NCBI GenBank assembly: GCA_013314755.1
Contig: JABUFA010000012.1
Span: 39,181 to 103,180 of the forward strand
From: Chthonomonadia bacterium
GTDB lineage: Bacteria > Armatimonadota > HRBIN16
DNA length: 64,000 nucleotides
Reading direction: 5' to 3'
Below the pieces are notes generated by a model, which saw only the letters and a program-made list of their open reading frames with translations, did not search any database and had not been told where the DNA came from. Position 1 is the stretch's first letter. Every line of letters starts with the position of its first letter. Shown here in pieces: positions 17,488-26,595 of the stretch. The translations under genes and the position numbers were made by a program.

Positions 17488-17516
17488 TTGCCACCGAAGA
17501 ACAGTTTTGTTATAAT
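17488..17516 (+). promoter_or_regulatory. gyrA promoter
   Basis: TTGCCA (17488-17493) and TATAAT (17511-17516) are separated by 17 bases, about 50 bases before the ATG at 17572. Confidence 0.75.
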
Positions 17517-17571
17517 AACATGGTAGCTTCTGTCTACCGTATCCTGCCCGCAAGAAAGGAAAACCCGCGAA

Positions 17572-20046
17572 ATGCCTGAGGAGATTCTGGAGCAACAGCC
17601 GGAGATTGAAGTCGTACCGCTGGAGGAGGAGCTAAGTCGTTCGTACCTTGGTTACGCGATGAGCACCATCATCGCGCGCGCCCTGCCCGATGTGCGTGAT
17701 GGACTGAAGCCGGTGCAGAGGCGCATCCTCTACGCCATGCGAGAGATGGGCGTTACCCCGAACAGCGCGCACGTCAAATGCGCCGCCGTCTGTGGCGAGA
17801 CCATGAAACGCTTCCACCCTCACGGAAACGAAGCGCTGTATGCCACCCTCGTGCGCATGGCGCAGGACTTCAGCATGCGCTACCCGCTGATTGACGGACA
17901 GGGGAACTTCGGCAGTGTGGACGGCGACCCACCCGCGGCGATGCGTTATACTGAGTGCCGCCTCTCGCCGCTGGCGATGGAGATGATGGAGGATATCGAC
18001 AAGGAGACCGTGGACTGGCAACCCAACTACGACCAGTCCACCATGGAGCCGATGGTACTGCCCGGCAAGTTCCCGAACTTCATCTGCAACGGCGGGAGCG
18101 GTATCGCCGTGGGCATGGCGACCAACGTGCCTCCGCACAACCTGCGCGAAGTGGCAGACGCCATCACCCATCTGATTGACCACCCGCAGGCGACGGTGAC
18201 CGACCTGATGAAATACCTGCCCGGTCCCGACTTCCCGACCGCCGGGCTGATTCTGGGCACAAAGGGCATTCGCGAGGCGTACGAGACCGGACGTGGGCAG
18301 ATTATCATGCAGGCAAAAACCCAGATTGAGCCGATGGATGGCGGCAAGCAAGCCATCGTCATCACCGAACTGCCTTACCAGGTGAACAAGGCGAAGCTGA
18401 TTGAACAGATAGCCAACCTGGTGAAGGGCAAGCGCGTGGATGGCATCACCGCCATTGATGACTTCACCGACCGCACCGGCATGAGGGTGGTTATCGAGCT
18501 GCGGCGCGACGTGAACCCGCATAAGGTGCTGAACTTCCTGCTGAAGCACACGCCGATGCGCCTGTCGTTTGGCGTCATCATGCTCGCGCTGGAAGACGGC
18601 GTGCCGCGTGTGCTCAACCTCAAGCAGGTACTACAGAACTACATCAACCACCGGCGCGACGTTATCGTTCGGCGCACGCGCTACGAGCTCTATCGCGCCC
18701 AGCAGAGAGCGCACATTCTGGAAGGTCTGCAGGTGGTGGTGCGCTTCCTGGACGAAATCATCCGCATCATCCGGCAGTCCGAGAACAGCGAAGTGGCTCG
18801 TCGTGCCCTCATGCGCCGGTTCGGCTTCACCCAGATTCAGGCGGAAGCGATACTCTCCATGCAGTTACGCCAGCTGACCGCGCTGGAACAGCAGAGGCTG
18901 GAGGATGAATATAAGGGGCTTCTGCAGGAAATCGCCTATCTGGAGGACATCCTGGCGGACGAGCGGCGCGTGGCGCAGATTATCAAGCAGGAGCTGAAGG
19001 AGCTGAAGGAAAAATACGGCGACGACCGGCGCACCCGCATCATCGCGCGTGAAGCGGAAGAGATTGGCGAAGAGGATATGATTCCTGAAGAGGAGATGCT
19101 GGTCACCATCACGCGCGATGGTTACATCAAGCGGTTGCCGCTGGATACCTACCGCAGTCAACGGCGCGGAGGCAAAGGTGTTATCGCCACCACCACGAAG
19201 GAAGAGGATACGCTGGAACATATCTTCCAGGTCAGCACGCACCACTATATCCTCTTCTTCACCGACCGCGGGCGTGTGTACCGGCTGAAGGCGTACGAGG
19301 TTCCCCAGGCGACGCGCCAGGCACGGGGCACGGCAATCATCAACCTCATTCGCATCGAGCCGGGCGAAAAGATTACCGCCACGGTCTCCATCGCCGACTT
19401 CTCGCCCGATAAGTATCTGGTGATGGGCACGCGCCGGGGCGAGGTCAAGCGCATTGCCCTGTCGGAGTTTGCCAACCTGCGTGCGAACGGGCTGTTCGCC
19501 TTTGACCTGGAGGAGGGCGACGAGCTGGGCTGGGTGCAGGTAACCTCCGGCAACGATGAACTGGTGTTCGTCACGCGCAAGGGGATGAGTCTGCGCTTCC
19601 ACGAGACCGATGTGCGCGCGATGGGCAGAGCAGCGGGCGGCGTGCGCGGCATCCAGCTGGGCAAAGACGACGTGGTGGTCGCCCTGGTCAAGGTGTACAA
19701 GGACCGCGACCTGCTGGTGATTTCCGAAAAAGGCTACGGCAAGCGCACACCATTCAGCGAGTACCGCCTGCAGGGGCGCGGAGGCAAGGGCATCATCACC
19801 TTCAACGTCACCCAGCGCACCGGTTTTCTGGTGGACGCAAAAGGTGTTCTGCCCGATGACCGCATTATCGCCGTGACCGCCCAGGGCAAAGCCATCCGTG
19901 TGCCGGTGGAGCAGATTCGCCGCACGGGACGGGCGGCGCAGGGCGTGCGCATCATGACCCCCGACCCGGATGATTATGTGAACGCTCTGGCGCGTATTGT
20001 CCAGCGTATTGATGACGAAGGTGTGGAAGAGGGTGAGAGCTCTTGA
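17572..20046 (+). CDS. gyrA: DNA gyrase subunit A
   Basis: An 824-residue type IIA topoisomerase subunit that cuts and rejoins DNA during negative supercoiling. The catalytic tyrosine is Y126 (AMRYTECRL). The GyrA box QRRGGKG at residues 530-536 marks it as gyrase, not topoisomerase IV, and the C-terminal region continues with pinwheel blades (a second QGRGGKG). The quinolone-binding region reads HPHGNEALYATL: the positions matching E. coli Ser83 and Asp87 are Glu87 and Ala91. No gyrB is adjacent. The gene has its own promoter downstream of the repeat array, and the archease gene starts 43 bases after it. Confidence 0.96.
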   Translation: MPEEILEQQPEIEVVPLEEELSRSYLGYAMSTIIARALPDVRDGLKPVQRRILYAMREMGVTPNSAHVKCAAVCGETMKRFHPHGNEALYATLVRMAQDFSMRYPLIDGQGNFGSVDGDPPAAMRYTECRLSPLAMEMMEDIDKETVDWQPNYDQSTMEPMVLPGKFPNFICNGGSGIAVGMATNVPPHNLREVADAITHLIDHPQATVTDLMKYLPGPDFPTAGLILGTKGIREAYETGRGQIIMQAKTQIEPMDGGKQAIVITELPYQVNKAKLIEQIANLVKGKRVDGITAIDDFTDRTGMRVVIELRRDVNPHKVLNFLLKHTPMRLSFGVIMLALEDGVPRVLNLKQVLQNYINHRRDVIVRRTRYELYRAQQRAHILEGLQVVVRFLDEIIRIIRQSENSEVARRALMRRFGFTQIQAEAILSMQLRQLTALEQQRLEDEYKGLLQEIAYLEDILADERRVAQIIKQELKELKEKYGDDRRTRIIAREAEEIGEEDMIPEEEMLVTITRDGYIKRLPLDTYRSQRRGGKGVIATTTKEEDTLEHIFQVSTHHYILFFTDRGRVYRLKAYEVPQATRQARGTAIINLIRIEPGEKITATVSIADFSPDKYLVMGTRRGEVKRIALSEFANLRANGLFAFDLEEGDELGWVQVTSGNDELVFVTRKGMSLRFHETDVRAMGRAAGGVRGIQLGKDDVVVALVKVYKDRDLLVISEKGYGKRTPFSEYRLQGRGGKGIITFNVTQRTGFLVDAKGVLPDDRIIAVTAQGKAIRVPVEQIRRTGRAAQGVRIMTPDPDDYVNALARIVQRIDDEGVEEGESS

Positions 20047-20089
20047 GGCGTCCGCCGAAGCTGTGCTCGAGTACGCAGGTAAGCAAGCC

Positions 20090-20524
20090 ATGAACGAGGC
20101 AGAAGGATACCAGATTCTGGACCACACCGCCGATAAGGGCATTCGCGCGTGGGGCAAAACCTTAGAGGAACTGTTCGAGAACGCCTCGCGAGGCATGTAT
20201 CGGTTGGTCATTAACCCCGAAGGCAAGCAGACGGGTATTCATGTCCCTATCCGCGTGGAAGTGCCCGAACCGCTTGACCGCTCCGACCTGCTGGTAAAGT
20301 GGCTTCGCGAACTGATATACCTGACCGACGTGAAAAAGGTGGTCTTTACCGATTTCAAGGTCAATCGGGTAACCGACACAATGGTAGAGGGCGAAGCACA
20401 TGGGCTGTTTGTGGAGGATAACTCGCAGCTGGATGGCGCGCCAGTCAAAGCGGTTACCTATCACCTTCTGCGGGTGGAACAGACGCCTGACGGCTGGGAA
20501 GCCGAGTTCTATGTGGATGTTTAG
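20090..20524 (+). CDS. Archease
   Basis: A 144-residue archease, a small protein that stimulates the RNA ligase RtcB by promoting its guanylation and turnover. The N-terminus EGYQILDHTADKGIRAWGKTLEELFENASRGMY is diagnostic; the metal-binding aspartates are in DHTAD and near the C-terminus. The start at 20090 matches the usual family N-terminus, and AGGTAAG lies upstream. No rtcB gene is in the window. It lies between gyrA and the deacetylase gene, in the same direction. Confidence 0.9.
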   Translation: MNEAEGYQILDHTADKGIRAWGKTLEELFENASRGMYRLVINPEGKQTGIHVPIRVEVPEPLDRSDLLVKWLRELIYLTDVKKVVFTDFKVNRVTDTMVEGEAHGLFVEDNSQLDGAPVKAVTYHLLRVEQTPDGWEAEFYVDV

Positions 20525-20594
20525 CGCGACTGCAAGGACTCGCCTCCCGCAGGGCGAAACTATTGCTGGATATCATGGATAAGGGTTTCTACCG

Positions 20595-21740
20595 ATGAGA
20601 ACCTTCGTGTATATTGTTTGCCCTGGGGTAGAGCGCTACAGTTTTTCCGCCTATCATCCTCTGCGCCCCGAACGAGTAACGCTCTCGCAGGAGCTGGCGC
20701 AGATGCTTGGCGTTCTGCATGAAGAGGATATCGTGCAGGCTTCACCGGCTGCGCCAGAACTGGTCGCCCAGGTACACTCGCCACGATACGTGCAGGTGGT
20801 ACAGGCGCTGAGCGAGGGCAAGCACGTGCCCGGCTACCACGAGTTCGGTTTCGCAAGCGGAGACAACCCGCCGTTTCGTGGAATGTTTGAAGCCTCGCTG
20901 GCAGTGGTGGGGGCGTCTGTTGCCGCAGCACAGGCGGTGATGGATGGTGTAGAGGTAGCGGTGAACCTGGCGGGTGGACTGCATCATGCGCGCAGGGAGG
21001 AGGCAGCGGGCTTTTGCATCTTCAACGACCCGGCGGTCGCTATCCACGTGCTGAAACAAAAATACCGCCGGATTGTCTATCTGGACATAGACGTGCATCA
21101 CGGCGACGGGGTACAGTGGCTGTATTACCGCGATCCGCAGGTGCTGACCATCTCCATCCACGAGTCGGGCAGGTTCCTCTTCCCGGGAACGGGGCATCCC
21201 GACGAGATTGGGGCGGGTGAGGGGCGCGGCACCTCGGCAAACATCGCGCTGGGACGCTACGCGGACGACGAAATATGGTGGTGGGCGTTTCAGCAGGTGG
21301 TGCCGGCACTGTTCCGCTGGTTCCAGCCTGAAGTGGTGGTCCTGCAGATGGGCGCTGACCCGCATTACACGGACCCGTTAGCCCACGTCTCGCTGACCAC
21401 GCAGGGCTGGCTGAGGGCGGTACAATGGGTAGTGGAGCAGGGCTTGCCTATTGTAGCCACAGGTGGCGGCGGTTATTCGCTACCAGCGGTCACGCGGATG
21501 TGGACGATGGCTTTAGCCACGCTGAAGGGCGTGCCGGTGCCCAATCAGATACCACCGCAGTTTGCGCTATATGACGAGGTGCAGACCCTGCGCGACAGCA
21601 CACCACCCGCACTGCCGGAGCGCATGGTAGAGACCAGCCGACAGTTCACCGAGCAGGCGGTGAGCGAACTGAAACAGTACCTGCGACCTTATGTGGAGTG
21701 GGGTGATACATTTGCGAAGGATGGGCAGGTTGGCTCGTAA
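20595..21740 (+). CDS. Histone deacetylase/AcuC family protein
   Basis: A 381-residue arginase-fold deacetylase. The zinc-site and catalytic motifs are present: GGLHHARREEAAGFCIFND, YLDIDVHHGDGVQ and, further on, QMGADPHYTDPL and GGGGYS. AcuC removes acetyl groups from acetyl-CoA synthetase in Bacillus, which tunes acetate use; other members act on polyamines. The specificity here is inferred only at family level. Length and motif order fit AcuC. It overlaps the next gene. Confidence 0.9.
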   Translation: MRTFVYIVCPGVERYSFSAYHPLRPERVTLSQELAQMLGVLHEEDIVQASPAAPELVAQVHSPRYVQVVQALSEGKHVPGYHEFGFASGDNPPFRGMFEASLAVVGASVAAAQAVMDGVEVAVNLAGGLHHARREEAAGFCIFNDPAVAIHVLKQKYRRIVYLDIDVHHGDGVQWLYYRDPQVLTISIHESGRFLFPGTGHPDEIGAGEGRGTSANIALGRYADDEIWWWAFQQVVPALFRWFQPEVVVLQMGADPHYTDPLAHVSLTTQGWLRAVQWVVEQGLPIVATGGGGYSLPAVTRMWTMALATLKGVPVPNQIPPQFALYDEVQTLRDSTPPALPERMVETSRQFTEQAVSELKQYLRPYVEWGDTFAKDGQVGS

Positions 21741-22614
21741 CATCCGTGAAATATTGCAGATCAGCAAGGAGCTTTCCACGGAGGAGATACGCGCTCTCGC
21801 TGAAAAGCCGTTCCGCATTGCGCTGGTGGGCAGCCCAACACGTACTCATGACGTGAGCGAGCAACTGCTGGAGGGGCTATCCCCGGCGGAGCGCGACCGC
21901 TCGCGCCAGCACCTGATATGCTCCACGCACCTGCCCGACGAGCCAGCCGACATCGTTATCGACTGTGGCGGGAGCACCGAGACGATACTCGGCGAGCACT
22001 ACCAGTGGCTCCTGCCCGAACAGAACCTCCAGGTCGCCAGGCGTATCATCACCGACATGCCCGGTCTGGCTATCGCCCTGGCGCGGCGGTTTCCCCTGTT
22101 TCGTGAGCCGGCAGCAGAGCATCTCATCAGGGAAGCTTCGCGGGTGAACGGACAGATTGCCATGCTCTCGGCGATACCGGGCGTCATCCCAATAGCCAGC
22201 GCGTTCCTTCCGCCTGCCGCGGTGGCGGATATTGTCCTGCTCACGAAAAACCAGATACTGCTGTTGCTCAAAATCGCGGCGGCGCTGGGTCTGTCGTATC
22301 ACACGCGCGACAGGCTCAAAGAGATTGTCCCGGTGGTAGCAGGGGCGATGGGTTGGCGGTCGCTCGCGCGCGAGTTCGTGGGCATTGTGCCGGGCGGAGT
22401 GGGCGTGCTGGTCAAAGGGGCGATAGCGTACGCCGGCACCTACGTGGTGGGCAGAAGCGCGTACTGGTTCTGGACCACAGGCGAGCAGCTCAGCAAGAAA
22501 CAGAAAGAAAAAATCTACCGCCAGATGCTGGAGGAGGCAACGCACGTGCTGACCCCGCCCAGGTCCTCCAGCCCGACCGATGAGGCGGAGCGCACTTCAT
22601 CCACCGACTCATAG
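21721..22614 (+). CDS. Membrane protein related to YcjF/DUF697, unknown function
   Basis: About 297 residues. The first half looks like a degraded GTPase-like or nucleotide-binding region (FRIALVGSPTRTHDVSEQ, DIVIDCGGSTETIL) without a proper P-loop. The second half has hydrophobic helices (AMLSAIPGVIPIASAFLPP; NQILLLLKIAAALGL; GGVGVLVKGAIAYAGTYVVG) like the DUF697 domain that follows GTPases in YcjF-type proteins. The start is uncertain: ATG 21721 gives a reasonable N-terminus, but 21691, 21703 and 21712 are also possible. All overlap the end of the deacetylase gene. Confidence 0.65.
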   Translation: MGRLARNIREILQISKELSTEEIRALAEKPFRIALVGSPTRTHDVSEQLLEGLSPAERDRSRQHLICSTHLPDEPADIVIDCGGSTETILGEHYQWLLPEQNLQVARRIITDMPGLAIALARRFPLFREPAAEHLIREASRVNGQIAMLSAIPGVIPIASAFLPPAAVADIVLLTKNQILLLLKIAAALGLSYHTRDRLKEIVPVVAGAMGWRSLAREFVGIVPGGVGVLVKGAIAYAGTYVVGRSAYWFWTTGEQLSKKQKEKIYRQMLEEATHVLTPPRSSSPTDEAERTSSTDS

Positions 22615-22766
22615 CGCTACTCGTCGCCGATTGAGCCGAAGCCTCACCTCAAGATAGCGAATAGTCCCACCGCCCAGCCGTCGGGTCCAATTGCAGCGCA
22701 AAAAGGACACCACTGCCCATCGGGCTAATCTTATGGATGTGGTTCACTGTGGAAGGAGGGTTTGAG

Positions 22767-23744
22767 TTGGCGGAGGTTGTGTGCCTCGGCGAGGCGTTGA
22801 TTGACATGGTTGCCCAGCAGAAGGGGGTAAAGATTCAGGAGGCGAAAGGCTTCTCCCCTGCGCCCGGCGGTGCGCCCGCAAACGTCGCCGCTGGCGTGGC
22901 AAAACTGGGCGTGCGCAGTGCGTTTCTGGGTAAAGTCGGCAACGACCCGTTTGGCTATCTCCTGCGCGACACCCTGATGGCGAACGGGGTGGACGTGGGC
23001 GGTATGCGCTTCGACGATACCGCGCGGACGGCACTTGCCTTCGTTTCGCTGACCGCAGAGGGCGTGCCGGAATTCATCTTCTACCGCAACCCCAGCGCGG
23101 ATATGCTGTATGAGCCGGGCGATGTGGATACGCATCGGGTGCGGCGGGCACGCATTTTCCATTTCGGCTCTATCTCCCTGCTGGACGAGCCGGTGCGCAG
23201 TGCCACGTTGTACGCCCTGCAGATTGCCCGCGAGGCTGGCGCGGTTATCTCTTATGACCCCAACATGCGCCCCGCCCTGTGGCGCAGTGAGGATGAAGGC
23301 AGGGAGCAGATGGAGACCGGTCTGCGTTATGCCGATGTGGTCAAGCTGAACGAGACCGAACTGCATTTCCTGACAGATGTTCGCACGCCGGAAGTGGGGG
23401 TGACGCACCTGTTCACCCGCTTCCCCCAGCTGGTGCTGATTGCGGTCACACTGGGGGAGAAGGGATGTTACTACGCCACGCCGTTGCACAGTGGAGCAGT
23501 GGCTGGGATACCCGTGGAGGTGGTGGAGACCGTCGGTTGCGGCGACGCCTTTGTGGCAGCGATGCTGGTGCAGTTGCGCAAGCGGGCTCGGGGGCGCGAC
23601 GCCATTCGCAACCTGAGCGATACCGACCTCCAGCGCACCTTCCAGTATGCCAATGCCGCGGGGGCGCTGACCGCCACGCGCCCGGGAGCGATTCCAGCCC
23701 TGCCCACGGATGCCGAGGTGGCAAAACTGCTGGAGAGGCTGTGA
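22767..23744 (+). CDS. PfkB-family sugar kinase (fructokinase-like)
   Basis: A 325-residue ribokinase-fold kinase. The N-terminal motif PGGAPANVAAGVAKLG and the C-terminal catalytic motif VETVGCGDAFVAAML (with the base aspartate) are intact. The sequence is closest in feel to bacterial fructokinases, giving fructose 6-phosphate, but specificity is not certain. A TTG at 22767 is chosen as start because AAGGAGGG lies six bases upstream; the alternative ATG at 22737 lacks one. It leads an operon with pfkA (13 bases downstream) and three further coupled genes. Confidence 0.88.
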   Translation: MAEVVCLGEALIDMVAQQKGVKIQEAKGFSPAPGGAPANVAAGVAKLGVRSAFLGKVGNDPFGYLLRDTLMANGVDVGGMRFDDTARTALAFVSLTAEGVPEFIFYRNPSADMLYEPGDVDTHRVRRARIFHFGSISLLDEPVRSATLYALQIAREAGAVISYDPNMRPALWRSEDEGREQMETGLRYADVVKLNETELHFLTDVRTPEVGVTHLFTRFPQLVLIAVTLGEKGCYYATPLHSGAVAGIPVEVVETVGCGDAFVAAMLVQLRKRARGRDAIRNLSDTDLQRTFQYANAAGALTATRPGAIPALPTDAEVAKLLERL

Positions 23745-23757
23745 AGGGGGTAGCAAG

Positions 23758-24720
23758 ATGAAACGGATAGGGGTGTTAACCAGCGGCGGCGATGCATCAG
23801 GCATGAACCCTGCTCTGCGCGCGGTGGTGCGTTCTGCGGTAGTGCACGGATTGGAAGTGGTCGGCATCGAGAGGGGTTACGAAGGTCTCTTGAATGGCTG
23901 GTTCAGGAAGATGGACCTGTCATCGGTAGGCGGAATCATCAATCGCGGCGGCACCATCCTGCGCACTGCACGCAGTGAACGCTTCAAGACGGAAGAAGGT
24001 TTGCAAACAGCCGCGGAAGCGTTGCACGAGCAGGGCATTGAAGGCTTGGTCGTTATTGGTGGAGATGGCTCGTTTCGCGGCGCGGCGCGACTGGAGGAGG
24101 TCTCTGGTATCTGCGTTGTGGGTATCCCCGCCACCATCGACAACGACATCGGCGGCACAGAGTATACGCTCGGATTTGATACCGCCCTTCAGGTGGCGAT
24201 GGATGCCATTGACAAGATTCGCGATACCGCAGACAGCTTCGAGCGCATTTTCGTGATTGAGGTGATGGGGCGGTCGCGCGGATTCATCGCAGCGGCGGTA
24301 GGGCTGGCGGGTGGCGCGGAAGCCATCCTCGTGCCGGAAATCCCGTTTGACCCAGTCCAGATTTGCGAACGGCTGAAACAGGGCATGGTCCGGGGCAAGA
24401 GGTCTGCGATTATTGTCACGGCGGAGGGCGCGGCAAAAGCGTCGGAGGTAGCGACCTTCGTAGAAATGTATCTGCGCGAGGAGGTGCGGGCAACGGTACT
24501 GGGCTATACCCAACGCGGAGGCTCCCCGACGGCGACCGACCGCATCATGGGCAGTCGTTTCGGTGCGCTGGCGGTAGACCTGCTGCTAAGGGGCGAAAGC
24601 GGCATGATGACCGCCCTGCGCGGAAGCGACGTGGTAGCGGTTCCCCTGCGCCTGTCCTGGGAGGAGCCGCGTGTGCTGGACGAGAGCCTTCTGAAGCTGA
24701 ACGAGGTGCTGGCGTCGTGA
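23758..24720 (+). CDS. pfkA: 6-phosphofructokinase
   Basis: A 320-residue PfkA that makes fructose 1,6-bisphosphate. N-terminal GVLTSGGDASGMNPALRAVV binds nucleotide. GGDGS has glycine at the residue that separates ATP-dependent (Gly) from pyrophosphate-dependent (Asp) enzymes. PATIDND is the catalytic loop; its alanine replaces the Gly of E. coli and is not the Lys of PPi enzymes. ATP is thus the likely phosphoryl donor. GAAGGGGG precedes the ATG. It sits 13 bases after the sugar kinase gene, so the two should channel fructose into glycolysis. Confidence 0.95.
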   Translation: MKRIGVLTSGGDASGMNPALRAVVRSAVVHGLEVVGIERGYEGLLNGWFRKMDLSSVGGIINRGGTILRTARSERFKTEEGLQTAAEALHEQGIEGLVVIGGDGSFRGAARLEEVSGICVVGIPATIDNDIGGTEYTLGFDTALQVAMDAIDKIRDTADSFERIFVIEVMGRSRGFIAAAVGLAGGAEAILVPEIPFDPVQICERLKQGMVRGKRSAIIVTAEGAAKASEVATFVEMYLREEVRATVLGYTQRGGSPTATDRIMGSRFGALAVDLLLRGESGMMTALRGSDVVAVPLRLSWEEPRVLDESLLKLNEVLAS

Positions 24721-24739
24721 GGCGGGGTAATAGACGGCA

Positions 24740-25972
24740 ATGATTTCGCGCATCCAGGCTCTAAACTACAAGTGTTTGAGGTATATAACGCAACCTCTTT
24801 CACACTTTCACGTGCTCGTGGGCGCCAACGCAAGCGGCAAGAGCACGTTCCTGGATGTGGTCGCCTTTATGCGCGACCTACTGCTGGAGGGGATAGAGTA
24901 TGCTGTCCAGCAGCGTTCGCAAACAGCACGCGAGCTGGTGTGGCAGCAATCCGAACCGTACTTTGAGCTGGCGGTCGAGATGCGGCTCCCCATGCCGGTT
25001 GGCGACTATACAACCGCACGTTACGAAATCCGTGTCAGCAGCGAGGAAACGCTGGAGGTAGAAAACTTCTGGCTGATACGAACCGAGAACGGCTTGAGAA
25101 GGTCTTCTGAGGAAATCCCAGTTCTTTTCGCCGAAGAGCAGTCCACTTCTCGCGCTCTCGTCACCGAACATGGAAAGCATTCCCCTGCCGGATACCGAAA
25201 GGTAATGTCTCGCAACCCCGATGGGCGAGTTTATGTGCGGTCCGAGACTACCGACTGGAACTTTTATCTGCGCCCCAGTCGTGACCGCGCTGGGCTGACT
25301 GTGGTTCCAGAGGAAGAAGAACGATTTCAGGCGAGCTTGTGGGCACGGCAGCTTCTTACCGAAGGCGTGCAAATACTGCAGTTGAGCGCACCGGCTATGC
25401 GCTCCCCATGCCGACCGGACGCACCGGAACGTTTCCAGCCAGACGGCTCTAACCTGCCTATTGTCGTTGATTCCCTGCGATCCACACACCCCCAGCGGTA
25501 CGACCGCTGGCTTCAACACATCCGAACAGTGCTTCCAGAGGTGAAGGAGGTTAAGTGCGCCGAACGAGAGGTAGACCGCTACCGTTATCTGATAATAGAG
25601 ACAGCTACAGGATTGCGTTTGCCTTCGTGGATGCTTTCGGATGGCACGCTGCGTTTCCTCGCCCTGACATTGCTGGCTTATCTTCCACAGCCGGGTGCTG
25701 TCTATTTCGTAGAGGAGCCGGAGAACGGCGTTCATCCGCGTGCGCTGGAAGCGGTTTACCAGTCGCTCTCGTCCGTATATGATGGGCAGGTGCTGTGTGC
25801 AACCCATTCACCCCTGTTGCTGAACCTGTGCCGCCCTGATGAATTGCTGTGCTTCGCACGCACTCCAAGTGGTGCCACAAATATCGTACGCGGCGATCTG
25901 CACCCACAACTTCAGGAGTGGAGGGCAAACATCAGCTTGGGCGACCTGCTGGCAAGCGGAGTGCTGGGATGA
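24740..25972 (+). CDS. AAA/ABC-type ATPase (RecF/OLD-like), putative defence component
   Basis: A 410-residue SMC/RecF-like ATPase of the AAA_15/AAA_21 kind. Walker A GANASGKST is at residues 28-36, the ABC signature LSDGTLRFLA at 299-308, Walker B VYFVEEPENGVHP at 321-333 and the switch histidine in CATHSPLLL (H356). The middle 250 residues contain no coiled-coil arm. It starts 19 bases after pfkA and overlaps the next gene by four bases (ATGA). ATPases of this type paired with a TOPRIM-like protein form anti-phage systems (PARIS, AbiL-like), so a defence or DNA-surveillance role is the leading guess, not proven. Confidence 0.85.
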   Translation: MISRIQALNYKCLRYITQPLSHFHVLVGANASGKSTFLDVVAFMRDLLLEGIEYAVQQRSQTARELVWQQSEPYFELAVEMRLPMPVGDYTTARYEIRVSSEETLEVENFWLIRTENGLRRSSEEIPVLFAEEQSTSRALVTEHGKHSPAGYRKVMSRNPDGRVYVRSETTDWNFYLRPSRDRAGLTVVPEEEERFQASLWARQLLTEGVQILQLSAPAMRSPCRPDAPERFQPDGSNLPIVVDSLRSTHPQRYDRWLQHIRTVLPEVKEVKCAEREVDRYRYLIIETATGLRLPSWMLSDGTLRFLALTLLAYLPQPGAVYFVEEPENGVHPRALEAVYQSLSSVYDGQVLCATHSPLLLNLCRPDELLCFARTPSGATNIVRGDLHPQLQEWRANISLGDLLASGVLG

Positions 25973-26595
25973 AGGACCTGGTGATACTCGTCGCGGACAA
26001 GGATATGGAGATGACCATGCGTGGATTGGTATCCCGTCCTCAATCGCTGGGTATTCGAGCGATACAATACGATATATTCACGCACCCGCACCATGACCCA
26101 GGTGTCAGAACACATGCGGCGGAGTTTCTACGCCCCTACCATAAAATGTACCGCTACGCGCTTGTGTTGTTCGACCGCGAGGGGTGTGGAGCGGATGATA
26201 TGAGCACTGAGGAAATCGCGCAAAGTGTTCAGCAACAGATGGAAAGTGCGGGATGGCAGCAGAGATGCGCCGTTGTGGTGATAGACCCTGAACTGGAGGT
26301 GTGGGTCTTTTCCGACTCGCCGCACGTGGCACAGGTCATTGCTGATGGCGACGAGCAGGCGATGCGCGCTGTGCTCGCCAGGCACACTGGCGAAAACAGA
26401 CCAAAGCCTGAAAATCCCAAGAGCGCGATGGAGGAAATCATTCGTCTGAAGAAAATACCTCGCTCCTCAGCATTGTTCCAAAGACTGGCAGAACACGTCA
26501 GTCTGTCACGTTGCACTGACCGTTCTTTTGCCCGTTTGCGTGAGACATTGAAACGCTGGTTCCCCATACACACGGGAGGCACTAACGAAGCATGA
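25969..26595 (+). CDS. TOPRIM-like (DUF4276/RloB-type) partner of the ATPase
   Basis: A 208-residue soluble protein coupled to the ATPase gene by an ATGA overlap. It keeps two landmarks of DUF4276/RloB-type TOPRIM proteins: VLFDREG (about residues 66-72) in the place of the DxD motif, and DPELEVWVFSD (106-116) in the place of the conserved E-x-W segment. The usual N-terminal VEG-TE motif reads VADKDMEMTM, so the first acidic residue is shifted or lost and nuclease activity is uncertain. It overlaps the following 1-phosphofructokinase gene by four bases as well. Assignment to the family is by motif only. Confidence 0.65.
   Translation: MKDLVILVADKDMEMTMRGLVSRPQSLGIRAIQYDIFTHPHHDPGVRTHAAEFLRPYHKMYRYALVLFDREGCGADDMSTEEIAQSVQQQMESAGWQQRCAVVVIDPELEVWVFSDSPHVAQVIADGDEQAMRAVLARHTGENRPKPENPKSAMEEIIRLKKIPRSSALFQRLAEHVSLSRCTDRSFARLRETLKRWFPIHTGGTNEA

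Noticed and set aside
18865..20226. 453-codon minus-strand open frame
   Set aside because: Opposite gyrA and archease, no ribosome-binding site and a His-rich nonsense composition typical of antisense shadows.
22731..23867. 378-codon minus-strand open frame
   Set aside because: Antisense of the PfkB sugar kinase, which has all its motifs; composition is shadow-like.
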